From assembly GCA_913056185.1 (NCBI GenBank), contig CAJXLV010000032.1:1-44153 (forward strand): DNA of 44,153 nt. The letters run 5' to 3'. The stretch's first letter is position 1, and each line of letters starts with the position of its first letter. Positions 1 to 8,204 of this stretch are shown here, piece by piece. A program made the translations under genes and the position numbers. Source of the DNA: an uncultured Bacteroidota bacterium. Lineage in GTDB: Bacteria; Bacteroidota; Rhodothermia; Rhodothermales; Salinibacteraceae. Below the pieces are notes generated by a model. It saw only the letters and a list, made by a program, of their open reading frames with translations, searched no databases and was not told where the DNA came from.

Positions 1-399
1 TTTTTTTTTTTTTGTAAAATGTGCCTCCTGCACGCCCTCCTGTACGTCCCCTATCGCAGTTGCGCTCAGGGAAGATGCGAGTTTTTGCAGGCGCGGAGGG
101 CTCGGTGAATGGACGGCTGCACGGCTGCCCAGGAATCCGCGTCTTGCATGCGCTGGTGGGCCGCCCCGGCCTGGGCACGGCGCTGCTCCGGCCGCGCAAG
201 AAGATGCGATGCGACCGCGATGCTGCAGTCCCCCGATGCAGAACGCGTCTCAGGCGGCGCACAGGGCGGAACAGACGTGCGGCCCCCTGGACGCAGAACC
301 TGGAGGGGGGCACACGGGCGTCGGTCTCCTGCAAATATGTTCGGAGATCGTCCGCGGTGGCGTTGGAGGCCGCAACGACCTGCGGAGGTGCATTAGCGC
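1..399. other. No gene recognised; T homopolymer at window start
   Basis: Bases 1-13 are an uninterrupted run of T, followed by GC-rich DNA up to the stop of the protoporphyrinogen oxidase gene. Several short overlapping open frames exist on the plus strand, but their translations are Arg/Pro/Ala-rich and show no family I recognise. The T run could be the tail of a terminator whose hairpin lies outside the window, or a contig-end artefact. I see no RNA gene or repeat here. Confidence 0.5.
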
Positions 400-1806
400 T
401 CAGGACGGTCGCTTCCGCCGGTCGGCCTCTGGCGTTGTCGCCTCGAATTGGTCGCAGAGGCGCTCGGCCGCATCGAGGCCAGACGTAAGCGCATCGCCCA
501 CGGAGACGCCTTGCCGGTAGTTGCCCCCGAAGGCGAGGCGAGGATGCGTCTGCTCCAGTGCATCCAGCGCGCCCTTCACGCGCTCGTAGCCGAGGGTATA
601 CTGTGGGATTGCGTGTGGCCAGTGGATGTGGCGCCGAAAGACCGGCGAGCCCTCCACCCCCAGGAGCCGTTTCAGGTCGGCAGTCACGAGCGACTGCAGG
701 GCATCGGGGTTGGGGGTGGCGTGCTGCGGCGCACGGGCCCCACCCACGAAGGTGGTCAGCAGCACGTGCCCGTCCGGCGCCCGCCCAGGAAAGAGCGTAG
801 AGGAAAAGATCGTCCCCAGCACGTTCAGGTCGTCCTCGACGGGGGGAACGAGGGCCCCAAACCCATCGAGCGGGTGCGCCACTGCGTCGCGCGGGTAGCC
901 CAGTGCCAGCACGCTGAGGGGCGGGTAGTGGACGTCCACGAGCGGAGACAGATCGACCGGCGTCTCCAGGTCCATCTGCTCCAGGCGGTGGAGCGGAGCG
1001 GTGCAGAGGAGCGCGTCGAACGTGCGGGTGTGCTCGGGGGCGTCCGGAGGAGAGACGCGCACCTGCCACTGCGAGCCGTCGTGGCGGGCAGCAGCGACGG
1101 GAGCATGCAGGACAACAGCCGCGCCCAGGGCGTCGTGGAGCGCCAGGGGGAGCGTCTGCAGACCGTTCCGGAAGGAGAACAGGCCGGAGGGCACGTCGGT
1201 CGTATCGTCGTCGGAGCCAGAGAGGGCGCGGCGGAGAGCCCCCACGAACAGAGAGCCGTACTCGTCTTCCAGGCGGGCGAGGCGCTCAAAGGCATGTTGC
1301 ACGGAGAGATCGTCCGGGGCGCCCGCGAAGACCCCGCCCACGAACGGGGCCACGGCGTACCGGAGCACCTCCGGGCCCAGTCGCCGCCGGGTGAACGCCG
1401 CAACGCTTTCCTCCGCCGCGTCCGCCCGCCCGATAAACGGCTCGGCCAGGAGGCGCACCTTGGCCCGCGTGGAGAACAGGTCGGTGGAGAGGAAGGCCCC
1501 CAGAGAGCGGGGAAGCGGCGTGGGCGCACCGTCGCGCACCACGTAGCGCGTGTCGGCCGTGTCGTTGGCCCACACCCGCTCCGCGTCCAGCCCCAGGTCC
1601 TGCACGATGTGCTCCAGGGCGGGGGCGCTCGACCGGAGGGAATTGGGCCCGTGCTCTACCAAAAATCCCTCGTGCTGCTCCGAGCGAATGACGCCGCCGA
1701 CCGCATCGGAGGCCTCCAGGACCTCTACGGAGAGGCCGTGGTCCTGCAGCCGATACGCGGCGGCCAGCCCAGCGATGCCGGCTCCAATGACGCCAACGGT
1801 AGCCAT
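400..1806 (-). CDS. hemY: Protoporphyrinogen oxidase (FAD-dependent, HemY/HemG type)
   Basis: The protein should oxidise protoporphyrinogen IX to protoporphyrin IX in heme synthesis. It has 468 residues, normal for the family. The FAD dinucleotide-binding motif GAGIAG is at residues 8-13, directly after a beta strand, followed by a Glu (VLEAS) that would bind the ribose. The segments EHGPNSLRS and FVGGVFAG and the C-terminal FGGNYRQGVSVGDAL, which closes the FAD site, are typical of this oxidase rather than of general amine oxidases. An upstream in-frame ATG at 1878 would add 24 residues with no similarity; I chose 1806 because the Rossmann strand begins right after it. It is the last gene before the window edge on its strand, so other heme genes may lie outside. 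No Shine-Dalgarno is visible. Confidence 0.9.
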   Translation of the reverse strand: MATVGVIGAGIAGLAAAYRLQDHGLSVEVLEASDAVGGVIRSEQHEGFLVEHGPNSLRSSAPALEHIVQDLGLDAERVWANDTADTRYVVRDGAPTPLPRSLGAFLSTDLFSTRAKVRLLAEPFIGRADAAEESVAAFTRRRLGPEVLRYAVAPFVGGVFAGAPDDLSVQHAFERLARLEDEYGSLFVGALRRALSGSDDDTTDVPSGLFSFRNGLQTLPLALHDALGAAVVLHAPVAAARHDGSQWQVRVSPPDAPEHTRTFDALLCTAPLHRLEQMDLETPVDLSPLVDVHYPPLSVLALGYPRDAVAHPLDGFGALVPPVEDDLNVLGTIFSSTLFPGRAPDGHVLLTTFVGGARAPQHATPNPDALQSLVTADLKRLLGVEGSPVFRRHIHWPHAIPQYTLGYERVKGALDALEQTHPRLAFGGNYRQGVSVGDALTSGLDAAERLCDQFEATTPEADRRKRPS

Positions 1807-1966
1807 AAATGCGGATGAGGAGACAGTGGAAAGCTGTGCGCAGCGAAAATGGGGTCTTCCAACGTTCCATGCTCGCACCCGTTTGGAGAAAAAAGTGAAA
1901 CCCCGCCTACAACCCAGCAGTACGAGTTCATCGGCACACTCTTGCTCACAACTCCACCGCTGGACT

Positions 1967-2161
1967 ATGGCGACAGAAAAGATGAACGAGGACTGGCGTC
2001 GGATTCGGGATCAAATCAAGGAGATTTGGTCCGAGACCGATTTCGACAACAAGCAGATGAAGCGGGCTCGGGGGGACATGCAGAAGATCATGGGCCTGAT
2101 CCACGACAAAACCGGTGAGTCGATCGAGGAAATCCGCCGCAAGATGAGCGCAATCCTGTAG
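1967..2161 (+). CDS. CsbD-like general stress protein
   Basis: This is a 64-residue, highly charged, all-helical protein. It carries a Trp near the N terminus (EDWRRIR), a central IKEIWSE segment and a C-terminal SIEEIRRKM helix. The arrangement matches the CsbD/YjbJ family of small stress proteins, whose biochemical role is unknown. A second ATG five codons downstream (1982) is also possible. The gene stands alone between the divergent heme gene and the carboxylase, and is followed by a strong hairpin at 2205-2236. Family assignment rests on length, charge pattern and spacing of the Trp and Gly residues, not on a catalytic motif. Confidence 0.6.
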   Translation: MATEKMNEDWRRIRDQIKEIWSETDFDNKQMKRARGDMQKIMGLIHDKTGESIEEIRRKMSAIL

Positions 2162-2204
2162 CACTCTGTAGCAGAAGCCTGTCCTTGACGGGGACACTCC
2201 ACGC

Positions 2205-2236
2205 GGCCGGCGTCCCCTTTCGGGGAACCGGCCTTT
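2205..2236 (+). terminator. Hairpin terminator after the CsbD-like gene
   Basis: GGCCGG (2205-2210) and TCCCC (2213-2217) pair with GGGGA (2222-2226) and CCGGCC (2228-2233), with a TTTC loop and a short TTT tail. The stem has one small internal asymmetry. The position, 44 bases after the stop codon, fits intrinsic termination, though the T tail is short. Confidence 0.6.
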
Positions 2237-2371
2237 CGTGTGGAATTGTGCAGAGGACGCCCGCGCGGCGTTTTGGATTGACGGCCGTGGCGGTTAGATT
2301 ACGACTGTCGGCTCGGGTGTTCGGGGCCGACTCGCACTCGCCCATTCCCCACCCCAAGATTCTCCGGTTGT

Positions 2372-4054
2372 ATGTCCGAGTCTGAGTCCCTTGGCACCGA
2401 GGCGCCCGCTGAAAGCGCTTCCTACCAGGAGCAGGCCGCCCACTACGAGGCCCTTCTCGAAACGATGACCCGGCGGGCGGACGAGATCCGCACAGGCGGG
2501 GGAGAGGCGAAGATTCAGAAGCAACACGACCGAGGGAAGCTCACGGCCCGGGAGCGCATCGCGTCCCTGGTGGACGATCCGGAGCAGTTTCGGGAGCTGG
2601 GCCTGTTTGCCGGGTACGAGATGTACGAGGAGGAGGGGGGCTGTCCCGCCGGGGGCACCGTCATGGGCCTCGGCGCCGTCTGTGGCCGAGAGTGCATGAT
2701 CGTGGCCAACGACGCCACCGTGAAGGCCGGGGCGTGGTTTCCCATCACCGCGAAGAAAAACCTCCGGGCCCAAGAGATTGCGCTCGAGAACCACGTCCCC
2801 ATCATCTACCTGGTGGATTCGGCCGGCGTGTACCTGCCGCTGCAGGACGAAATCTTCCCCGACAAGGACGACTTCGGGCGCATTTTCCGCAACAACGCCA
2901 GGCTCTCCAGCAAAGGCATTCCGCAGATTGCGGCCATCATGGGAAGTTGCGTGGCGGGGGGCGCGTACCTGCCCATCATGAGCGACGAGGCGATCATCGT
3001 GGAGGGCACCGGGTCGGTCTTTCTCGCAGGCCCGTACCTGGTGAAGGCCGCCATTGGGGAAGATGTAGAGGCGGAAGAGCTGGGCGGCGCCACCACCCAC
3101 GCCGAAATCTCGGGCGTGGTGGATCACAAGGTGGAGGACGACGCGGCGGCGCTCGACAAAATCCGGTCCATCGTCGCCCATTCCGGCCCCGTCGAGCGCT
3201 TCGGCTATGCCCGCACGGAGGCGACCGCGCCCGCCTACCCGGCGGAAGACCTCTACGGGCTCTACCCGGCGGCGGACAACGGGCAGTACGACATGCGCGA
3301 ACTCCTGGCCCGCATTGTCGACGCGGACTCCTGGACCGAATACAAGAAGGGATACGGGCGCACGCTCCTCACCGGCTACGCCCGCATCGAGGGCTGGAAC
3401 GTGGGGGTGGTGGCCAACCAGCGATCCGTCGTCCGCAACCGCACGGACCTCGAGTCGAAGGGCGAGATCCAGGTGGGCGGCGTCATCTACGCCGACGCAG
3501 CGGACAAGGCGGCGCGCTTCGTCATGAACTGCAACCAGAAGGAGATCCCCATTGTCTTTTTTCAGGACGTGACCGGCTTCATGGTGGGCAAGCGGGCCGA
3601 GCAGGGGGGCATCATCAAGGACGGGGCGAAGATGGTCAACGCGGTTGCCAACTCCACCGTCCCCAAGCTGACAGTCATCGTGGGCAACTCGTACGGCGCC
3701 GGCAACTACGCCATGTGCGGCCGTGCCTACGACCCGCGGCTTGTGCTGGCGTGGCCGAGCGCCAAGATTGCGGTGATGGGGGGCACGCAGGCCTCGACGG
3801 TGCTCAAGCAGATCAAGGTGCGCCAGTTGGAAAAGCAGGGCGACACGCTCTCTGAGGACGACGAGCAGGCGCTGCTCTCCGAAATTCAGGACCGCTACGA
3901 GAAGCAAACCACGCCCTACTACGCCGCGGCGCGGCTCTGGGTGGATGCGCTCATCGACCCGGTGGACACGCGCGACTGGCTCGCCCGCGGGCTCACGGTG
4001 GCCGACCACAACCCGACGCTGGAGCGCTTCCGCCCCGGCGTGTTGCAGACGTAG
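2372..4054 (+). CDS. Acyl-CoA carboxylase carboxyltransferase (beta) subunit, methylcrotonoyl-CoA carboxylase type
   Basis: This 560-residue cytosolic enzyme would move the carboxyl group from biotin to an acyl-CoA. The N-terminal half has DRGKLTARERI (53-63), IVANDATVKAG (110-120), and the oxyanion-forming GSCVAGGAYLP (191-201). The C-terminal half has VGNSYGAGNYAMCGRAYDPR-like residues and AVMGGTQA, the second half-site. LPLQDEIFPDKDDFGRIF is characteristic of methylcrotonoyl-CoA (leucine breakdown) and geranyl-CoA carboxylases more than of propionyl-CoA carboxylases. No biotin carboxylase or biotin carrier subunit is adjacent, so the alpha subunit must be encoded elsewhere. HMG-CoA lyase, a later step of the same pathway, is at 28201-29121. 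Substrate is inferred; the family is certain. Confidence 0.9.
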   Translation: MSESESLGTEAPAESASYQEQAAHYEALLETMTRRADEIRTGGGEAKIQKQHDRGKLTARERIASLVDDPEQFRELGLFAGYEMYEEEGGCPAGGTVMGLGAVCGRECMIVANDATVKAGAWFPITAKKNLRAQEIALENHVPIIYLVDSAGVYLPLQDEIFPDKDDFGRIFRNNARLSSKGIPQIAAIMGSCVAGGAYLPIMSDEAIIVEGTGSVFLAGPYLVKAAIGEDVEAEELGGATTHAEISGVVDHKVEDDAAALDKIRSIVAHSGPVERFGYARTEATAPAYPAEDLYGLYPAADNGQYDMRELLARIVDADSWTEYKKGYGRTLLTGYARIEGWNVGVVANQRSVVRNRTDLESKGEIQVGGVIYADAADKAARFVMNCNQKEIPIVFFQDVTGFMVGKRAEQGGIIKDGAKMVNAVANSTVPKLTVIVGNSYGAGNYAMCGRAYDPRLVLAWPSAKIAVMGGTQASTVLKQIKVRQLEKQGDTLSEDDEQALLSEIQDRYEKQTTPYYAAARLWVDALIDPVDTRDWLARGLTVADHNPTLERFRPGVLQT

Positions 4055-4082
4055 GCGACGGAGGGCGCGGGCAGGGGCGGCG

Positions 4083-4502
4083 CTACGCGTCCTGCTCGTA
4101 CCGCTCGCCGTTGACGGTGAAGGCGTAGGTGATGGCGGCAGTTTCGCCTATCATGTTCGAGACGGAGCAGTAGGTCTCCAGGCTCAGATCGACGGCCCGG
4201 CGCACCTTCTTCGGGGCCACGTCGCCCTCCAGCACGTAGTGCATGTGCAAATCGGTAAACACGCGCGGCGGCTCCTCGGCACGCTCGGCGTCTACCTCGG
4301 CGTGGAAGCGGTCTACGTCCTGCTGTTGCTTCTCCAGAATCAGGAGGATGTCGATGCTGCTGCAGCCGAGGGTGCTCAGCGCCGCCATCTCCATGGGACT
4401 GAGGCCCTCCTGATCGTCCGACGAGGCAATCTGAAGGTCGTACGCGCCGTTGGTGCCCGTGAACTGAATGTCGGTGCCGGTGCGCTCTAAGCGAAGATCC
4501 AT
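4083..4502 (-). CDS. OsmC-like protein
   Basis: This 139-residue protein belongs to the OsmC/Ohr/YhfA family of thiol-dependent peroxide-detoxifying proteins. Both conserved cysteines are present: Cys47 at the start of the long central helix (LGCSSIDILLIL) and Cys112 in ETYCSVSNM. GLSPMEM before the first cysteine and the C-terminal ITYAFTVNG strand also match. The sequence resembles the YhfA-like branch more than Ohr, so the true substrate is uncertain. It is convergent with the carboxylase gene, with 28 bases between stop codons, and divergent from the DUF1232 gene. Confidence 0.85.
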   Translation of the reverse strand: MDLRLERTGTDIQFTGTNGAYDLQIASSDDQEGLSPMEMAALSTLGCSSIDILLILEKQQQDVDRFHAEVDAERAEEPPRVFTDLHMHYVLEGDVAPKKVRRAVDLSLETYCSVSNMIGETAAITYAFTVNGERYEQDA

Positions 4503-4643
4503 AGGGAACGAGAAAACGGATAGGAAGGAAAACTCTGCGCTCCAAGGTAAGGGCCGGGCGGGAGAGGATCAGGGCGGGAGCTTTTGGGCGGCAGGCCCGT
4601 TGGATCTGTGTGTTTGTGTCCCCCCCGCTGCTCCACCTTTCCC

Positions 4644-5213
4644 ATGGCTGCTCGCTCCCCCGCGTCTCCCGACGAGGCCGCTGGCGAACGAGGCGCCCCG
4701 TCCGTGCTCGCCCGCGTGAAGGCCCGTGTGCAGGACACGGCCGTTGCCGACCGGATCGCTCGCATTGATCCCGAGTACGTGAAAACGAGGGCTCGGAAAA
4801 TTACCGAGGCGGACCTCGACGCCGTGATCGAGCGGGCGGACGCCATCGAGAAACGGTTTCGGACGAACGCCTCGCTGCGCCGCCTGCTCGCGGACGGCCG
4901 CCTGCTCGTGCACCTGGTGCGAGACGCCCGGCGGGGGCGTTACCGCGCGCTCCCGCTGTGGACCCTCAGCGCCGCCGGGTTTGCGCTGGTGTACGTGCTA
5001 AACCCGTTCGATCTGATTCCCGATACGCTTCCGCTCCTGGGCCTGCTCGACGATGCCGCCGTGGTATCGGCGTGTCTCTCGCTCGTGGAACAGGACCTGC
5101 GCGACTACCGGGCGTGGCGCCGCGCGCAAATCGCCGAGCCGGAGGGCACGACGGAAGCATCCGAAGGAGGCGCTGCCGCAACACACGGGCCTCGTGAAGA
5201 CGCCGCGTCGTAG
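4644..5213 (+). CDS. DUF1232 (YkvA-like) membrane protein
   Basis: This is a 189-residue protein of unknown function. The DUF1232 core is at about residues 100-150: a hydrophobic segment leading into YVLNPFDLIPD (117-127) and GLLDDAAV (133-140), the family's signature. The N-terminal 90 residues are charged and helical; the last 25 are low-complexity and acidic. The ATG at 4644 was preferred over an in-frame one at 4584 because the extra 20 residues are Cys/Pro-rich and unlike the family. The bases before it are CTTTCCC, with no Shine-Dalgarno. Confidence 0.8.
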   Translation: MAARSPASPDEAAGERGAPSVLARVKARVQDTAVADRIARIDPEYVKTRARKITEADLDAVIERADAIEKRFRTNASLRRLLADGRLLVHLVRDARRGRYRALPLWTLSAAGFALVYVLNPFDLIPDTLPLLGLLDDAAVVSACLSLVEQDLRDYRAWRRAQIAEPEGTTEASEGGAAATHGPREDAAS

Positions 5214-5309
5214 AGCCGGCTGTGTGTAGGACCGGCTGTGTGCGCGTATGCACGGCGTGGTTTGTGGCGCGCAGTTTGATTCCATCCCCCGCAAGGGCGA
5301 ACCAGTCCA

Positions 5310-6002
5310 ATGCCGACCTGGAATTTTGAGGACGAGTCTGCCGACCCCGCCCAGGACCCCACCATGCCGCTGCACAAGCGGCAGTCCTACGAGGAGGAGC
5401 TCGCCAACGCGATTACGCACGGCGTTGGGCTGGTGCTCAGCGTGATTGGCTGGGTCGGGCTGGTGCTGCTCTCGGGGTGGGCCGGGGGCGGGTGGGAGCT
5501 GGCCGCGGCGGCCGTGTTTGGGGGCACGCTGGTGTTTCTGTACGCCACCTCCACGCTCTATCACAGCGTGGGCACCCCGCGCCTGAAGCAGACGATGCGG
5601 GTGCTCGATCACGTCGCGATTTTTCTGCTCATTGCAGGCACGTACACCCCGTTCGCCGCGCTGCTGCTGCGGGACGGATGGGGGTGGAGCATTCTCGCGC
5701 TGGTGTGGGGGCTTGCCCTGGTCGGCCTTCTCTTTAAGCTCTTCTCCCCCCACCGCTTCCATCCGGCCGCCACGGGGCTGTATCTGGCCATGGGGTGGCT
5801 CGGCGTGCTCTTCGTGGATCCCATGAGTGCGGCGCTGCCCATCGGGGGGCTGCTCTTGATTGCCGCGGGCGGGCTGGCCTACACGGTGGGTGTGGTGTTT
5901 TACGGATGGCACTCGCTCCGCTACAGCCACGCCATCTGGCACGTGTTTGTGCTGGTGGGCAGCGCCTGCCACTACGCCGCGGTGGTGCTGTACGTGCTGT
6001 GA
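5310..6002 (+). CDS. Hemolysin III / PAQR family membrane protein
   Basis: A 230-residue integral membrane protein with seven predicted hydrophobic segments. The conserved polar residues of the family are all visible: STLYHS (81-86), DHVAIF (100-105), GTYTPF (110-115), and the C-terminal histidines of HAIWHVF (207-213) and CHYA (220-223), which in PAQR relatives form a metal site. The role of bacterial members is poorly defined (membrane homeostasis is suggested; haemolysis is not established for most). ATG 5364 (MPLHKRQSYEEE) is an alternative start, since the family often begins there. The gene follows the DUF1232 gene by 96 bases on the same strand. Confidence 0.85.
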   Translation: MPTWNFEDESADPAQDPTMPLHKRQSYEEELANAITHGVGLVLSVIGWVGLVLLSGWAGGGWELAAAAVFGGTLVFLYATSTLYHSVGTPRLKQTMRVLDHVAIFLLIAGTYTPFAALLLRDGWGWSILALVWGLALVGLLFKLFSPHRFHPAATGLYLAMGWLGVLFVDPMSAALPIGGLLLIAAGGLAYTVGVVFYGWHSLRYSHAIWHVFVLVGSACHYAAVVLYVL

Positions 6003-6065
6003 CGAGACGGGCCGGGGACGAAGAGGGACGGAGACGAAGAGGGCCCGTCGGTCGGCGGAGATGCG

Positions 6066-6839
6066 TCAGGCAGACGGAAAGGCGTAGGTGCCGAGCTCTT
6101 CGCCCAGATCGGTGTGGGGGAAAATGGTGCGCGCCTCGTGGAGTGCGGCGGTCTTATCGCCCGGGGGAAGGTGCACCAGCAGGAGGCGGTCCACGTCGGC
6201 CTCGGCGGCCACCTCCGCCGCCCCCGCCGCGGTGGAGTGCCCGTCGCCCGTGCCGTTGGCCTCGTGGACGAGCACATCGGCGCCGCGGGCCAGATGGACC
6301 ACGCTGGAGGTGGGCGCGGTGTCGCAGGAGTACGCGAGCACGGCGTCTGCGGAGGCATGCTCGATGCGCAGGCCCACGTTCGGCATGTCGCCGTGGTCGA
6401 CCGGGGCGGCCGTCACGGTCCACGGCGCCTCGCCCCAGATCAACGCGTCGCGCTTGTGCCGGGCCGGGCGCCACTCAAGGGGCGGAAGGTCGTCCCACCC
6501 CTCGTGCACCGGTTCGAACGCGTCCCAGAGGCGCTGCACCTGGGCCAGCGCCGGCTCGATGCCGCACACGGGCATGGGGCGCATGCGGCCGTCCAGCCAG
6601 ATCTTTTCCATGAAGAGCGGAAAGCCGCTCGTATGGTCCATGTGCGCGTGAGTGACGATGAGCGCACTGACGCTGTCGATGGAGGGGCCGCAGGCCTGGA
6701 GGCGCTGCAGCACGTCGCCCCCGCAGTCGATGAGGAGCGTGTTGGAGGGCGCGGCATCGTCGGAGACGGCCAGCATGGTGGTGGTGCGGTGTGGGTCGCT
6801 AAGGGCGGCCCCGGTGCCAAGGAGGTGGAGGGCAGGCAT
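6066..6839 (-). CDS. RNase Z-like metallo-beta-lactamase fold hydrolase
   Basis: This 257-residue enzyme has the metal site of the MBL superfamily: THAHMDH (63-69), His149 in VDHGD, Asp173 in SCDTAP, His201 in GHSTA and His223 in VHLPPG. The HST-containing segment and LGTGAALSDPHR near the N terminus place it near RNase Z and arylsulfatase-like members. It lacks the long exosite arm of true tRNA 3-prime endonucleases, so I would not call it ribonuclease Z. An in-frame ATG at 6941 would add 34 residues without family similarity; 6839 was chosen because the first strand follows at once. It lies 114 bases downstream of the polyprenyl synthase gene on the same strand. Confidence 0.75.
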   Translation of the reverse strand: MPALHLLGTGAALSDPHRTTTMLAVSDDAAPSNTLLIDCGGDVLQRLQACGPSIDSVSALIVTHAHMDHTSGFPLFMEKIWLDGRMRPMPVCGIEPALAQVQRLWDAFEPVHEGWDDLPPLEWRPARHKRDALIWGEAPWTVTAAPVDHGDMPNVGLRIEHASADAVLAYSCDTAPTSSVVHLARGADVLVHEANGTGDGHSTAAGAAEVAAEADVDRLLLVHLPPGDKTAALHEARTIFPHTDLGEELGTYAFPSA

Positions 6840-6953
6840 GGCGGATTCTGGTCGAGAGAAGAGAAGGAATGGGCGAAAGAAGGCCGAAGCTGCCGGTTCA
6901 TTTCCGCAATTCCACCCCGCGTTCGGCAGTCCTCCTTGCACCGTCCGGACTCG

Positions 6954-8021
6954 TTAACGGGAGCGCTGGATGGCAAACCGCGTGAGGCCAACGAGCGACG
7001 CGCGGGCCTCAGAGGGAGGAAGGCCGCTGAGAAGGGAGCGGGCCTCCGCCGCCAGCGATTCCATCTTGCGCCGGGCGTGCTCAATGCCGCCGTGCTCGTC
7101 CACAAACGCGGCGATGGTGCGCAGGTCGTCGTGGTCCTTCTCGTCCTGGTCCACGATCTTGAGGATGCGCTTCTGTTCGCGGCGCCCGGCCTCGCGGAGC
7201 GAGACGATGAGGGGAAGCGTCATTTTCTTCTCCTGTAAGTCAATGCCGATGGGCTTGCCCGCATCCTCCACGCTGAAGTCGAACAGGTCGTCCCGGATCT
7301 GGAAGGCGAGGCCGAGGGTTTCGCCGAACTGGTCCATGCGCTCGACGAGGGCTTCGTCGTCGGTCACGCTCACGGCCCCGCTCTTGGTGCAGGCCGAGAT
7401 GAGGGAGGCGGTCTTGTCGGAGATAATGCGGAAGTATGTCTCCTCGTCAATGTCGAGCAGGCGGGCCTTTTCGATTTGCAGGAGCTCGCCCTCGCTCATG
7501 CGCCGCACCGCATTGGAGAGGGTGTGGAGGATGGAGTAGTCGTTGTGGTCGAGCGAGAGAAGCAGGCCGCGGCTGAGCAGGAAGTCGCCCAGCAGGACGG
7601 CGATCTTGTTTTTCCAGAGGGCATTGATCGAGAAGACGCCCCGTCGCTCTTCGGCGTCGTCCACCACATCGTCGTGCACCAGGGTCGCGGTGTGCAGCAG
7701 TTCCACGAGGGCGGCGGCCCGGTGGGTTGTGTCCGCGGCCGTCCCGCCACAGGCCTGCGCGGAGAGGAGGACCAGGATGGGGCGGATGCGCTTGCCCTTC
7801 TGCCACAGCACATACTGCGTGATTTTGTCCAGCAGCATGTGATCCGAGCGCATTGCCTCTCGGAAGTAGGACCGGAACGCGTCCAAATCGGCCTCCACAG
7901 GCGCACGGATGTCGTCGAGACTCGTGGGCACGGCACGGTCCAGGGCCAGCGCCTCTCCATCCTCCCCCGTACGGTTGGAGGAAGCACGGCCGTCCGAGGC
8001 GGGAGAGGGCGCGTTGGGCAT
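6954..8021 (-). CDS. Long-chain polyprenyl diphosphate synthase (IspB-like)
   Basis: This 355-residue trans-prenyltransferase would extend farnesyl diphosphate with isopentenyl diphosphate to make the side chain of a respiratory quinone. The substrate-binding GKRIRP is at 76-81. The first Asp-rich motif DDVVDD is at 117-122 and the second, DDLFDF, at 244-249. Lys203 in SDKTA and the QEKKMTLPL segment also fit. The residues before the first Asp-rich motif (ELLHTATLVH) are small, as in enzymes making long products; product length cannot be read exactly. The N-terminal 35 residues are a low-complexity acidic extension, common in halophiles. Confidence 0.9.
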   Translation of the reverse strand: MPNAPSPASDGRASSNRTGEDGEALALDRAVPTSLDDIRAPVEADLDAFRSYFREAMRSDHMLLDKITQYVLWQKGKRIRPILVLLSAQACGGTAADTTHRAAALVELLHTATLVHDDVVDDAEERRGVFSINALWKNKIAVLLGDFLLSRGLLLSLDHNDYSILHTLSNAVRRMSEGELLQIEKARLLDIDEETYFRIISDKTASLISACTKSGAVSVTDDEALVERMDQFGETLGLAFQIRDDLFDFSVEDAGKPIGIDLQEKKMTLPLIVSLREAGRREQKRILKIVDQDEKDHDDLRTIAAFVDEHGGIEHARRKMESLAAEARSLLSGLPPSEARASLVGLTRFAIQRSR

Positions 8022-8158
8022 TGCGGATTTCAGCTTGGAGTGAAAGCAAGGACCATCCGTACGGTGCGGGCGTGGAAAGGTTTGGCACAGGGCCCAGTCT
8101 GGGGGGAGGGGCGCATGCGGCGAGCGGGGCCAGGGAGGAGGGCGCGCGGCCCGCCGTC

Positions 8159-8200
8159 GGTCGCCGTCTGTCGGTTACCGTCTGTCGGTCACCGTTGTCG
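8159..8200. repeat. Short direct repeat, about three copies of a 14-base unit
   Basis: GGTCGCCGTCTGTC (8159-8172) is followed by GGTTACCGTCTGTC (8173-8186) and then by a diverged copy that begins GGTCACCG and contains an inserted TTG before TCTGTC (ending 8206). The array abuts and slightly enters the 3-prime end of the permease gene. It may be slipped-strand expansion without function. Confidence 0.55.
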
Positions 8201-8204
8201 TCTG

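Noticed and set aside
1..13. T homopolymer as an intrinsic terminator
   Set aside because: No hairpin is available inside the window; it could equally be an assembly end.
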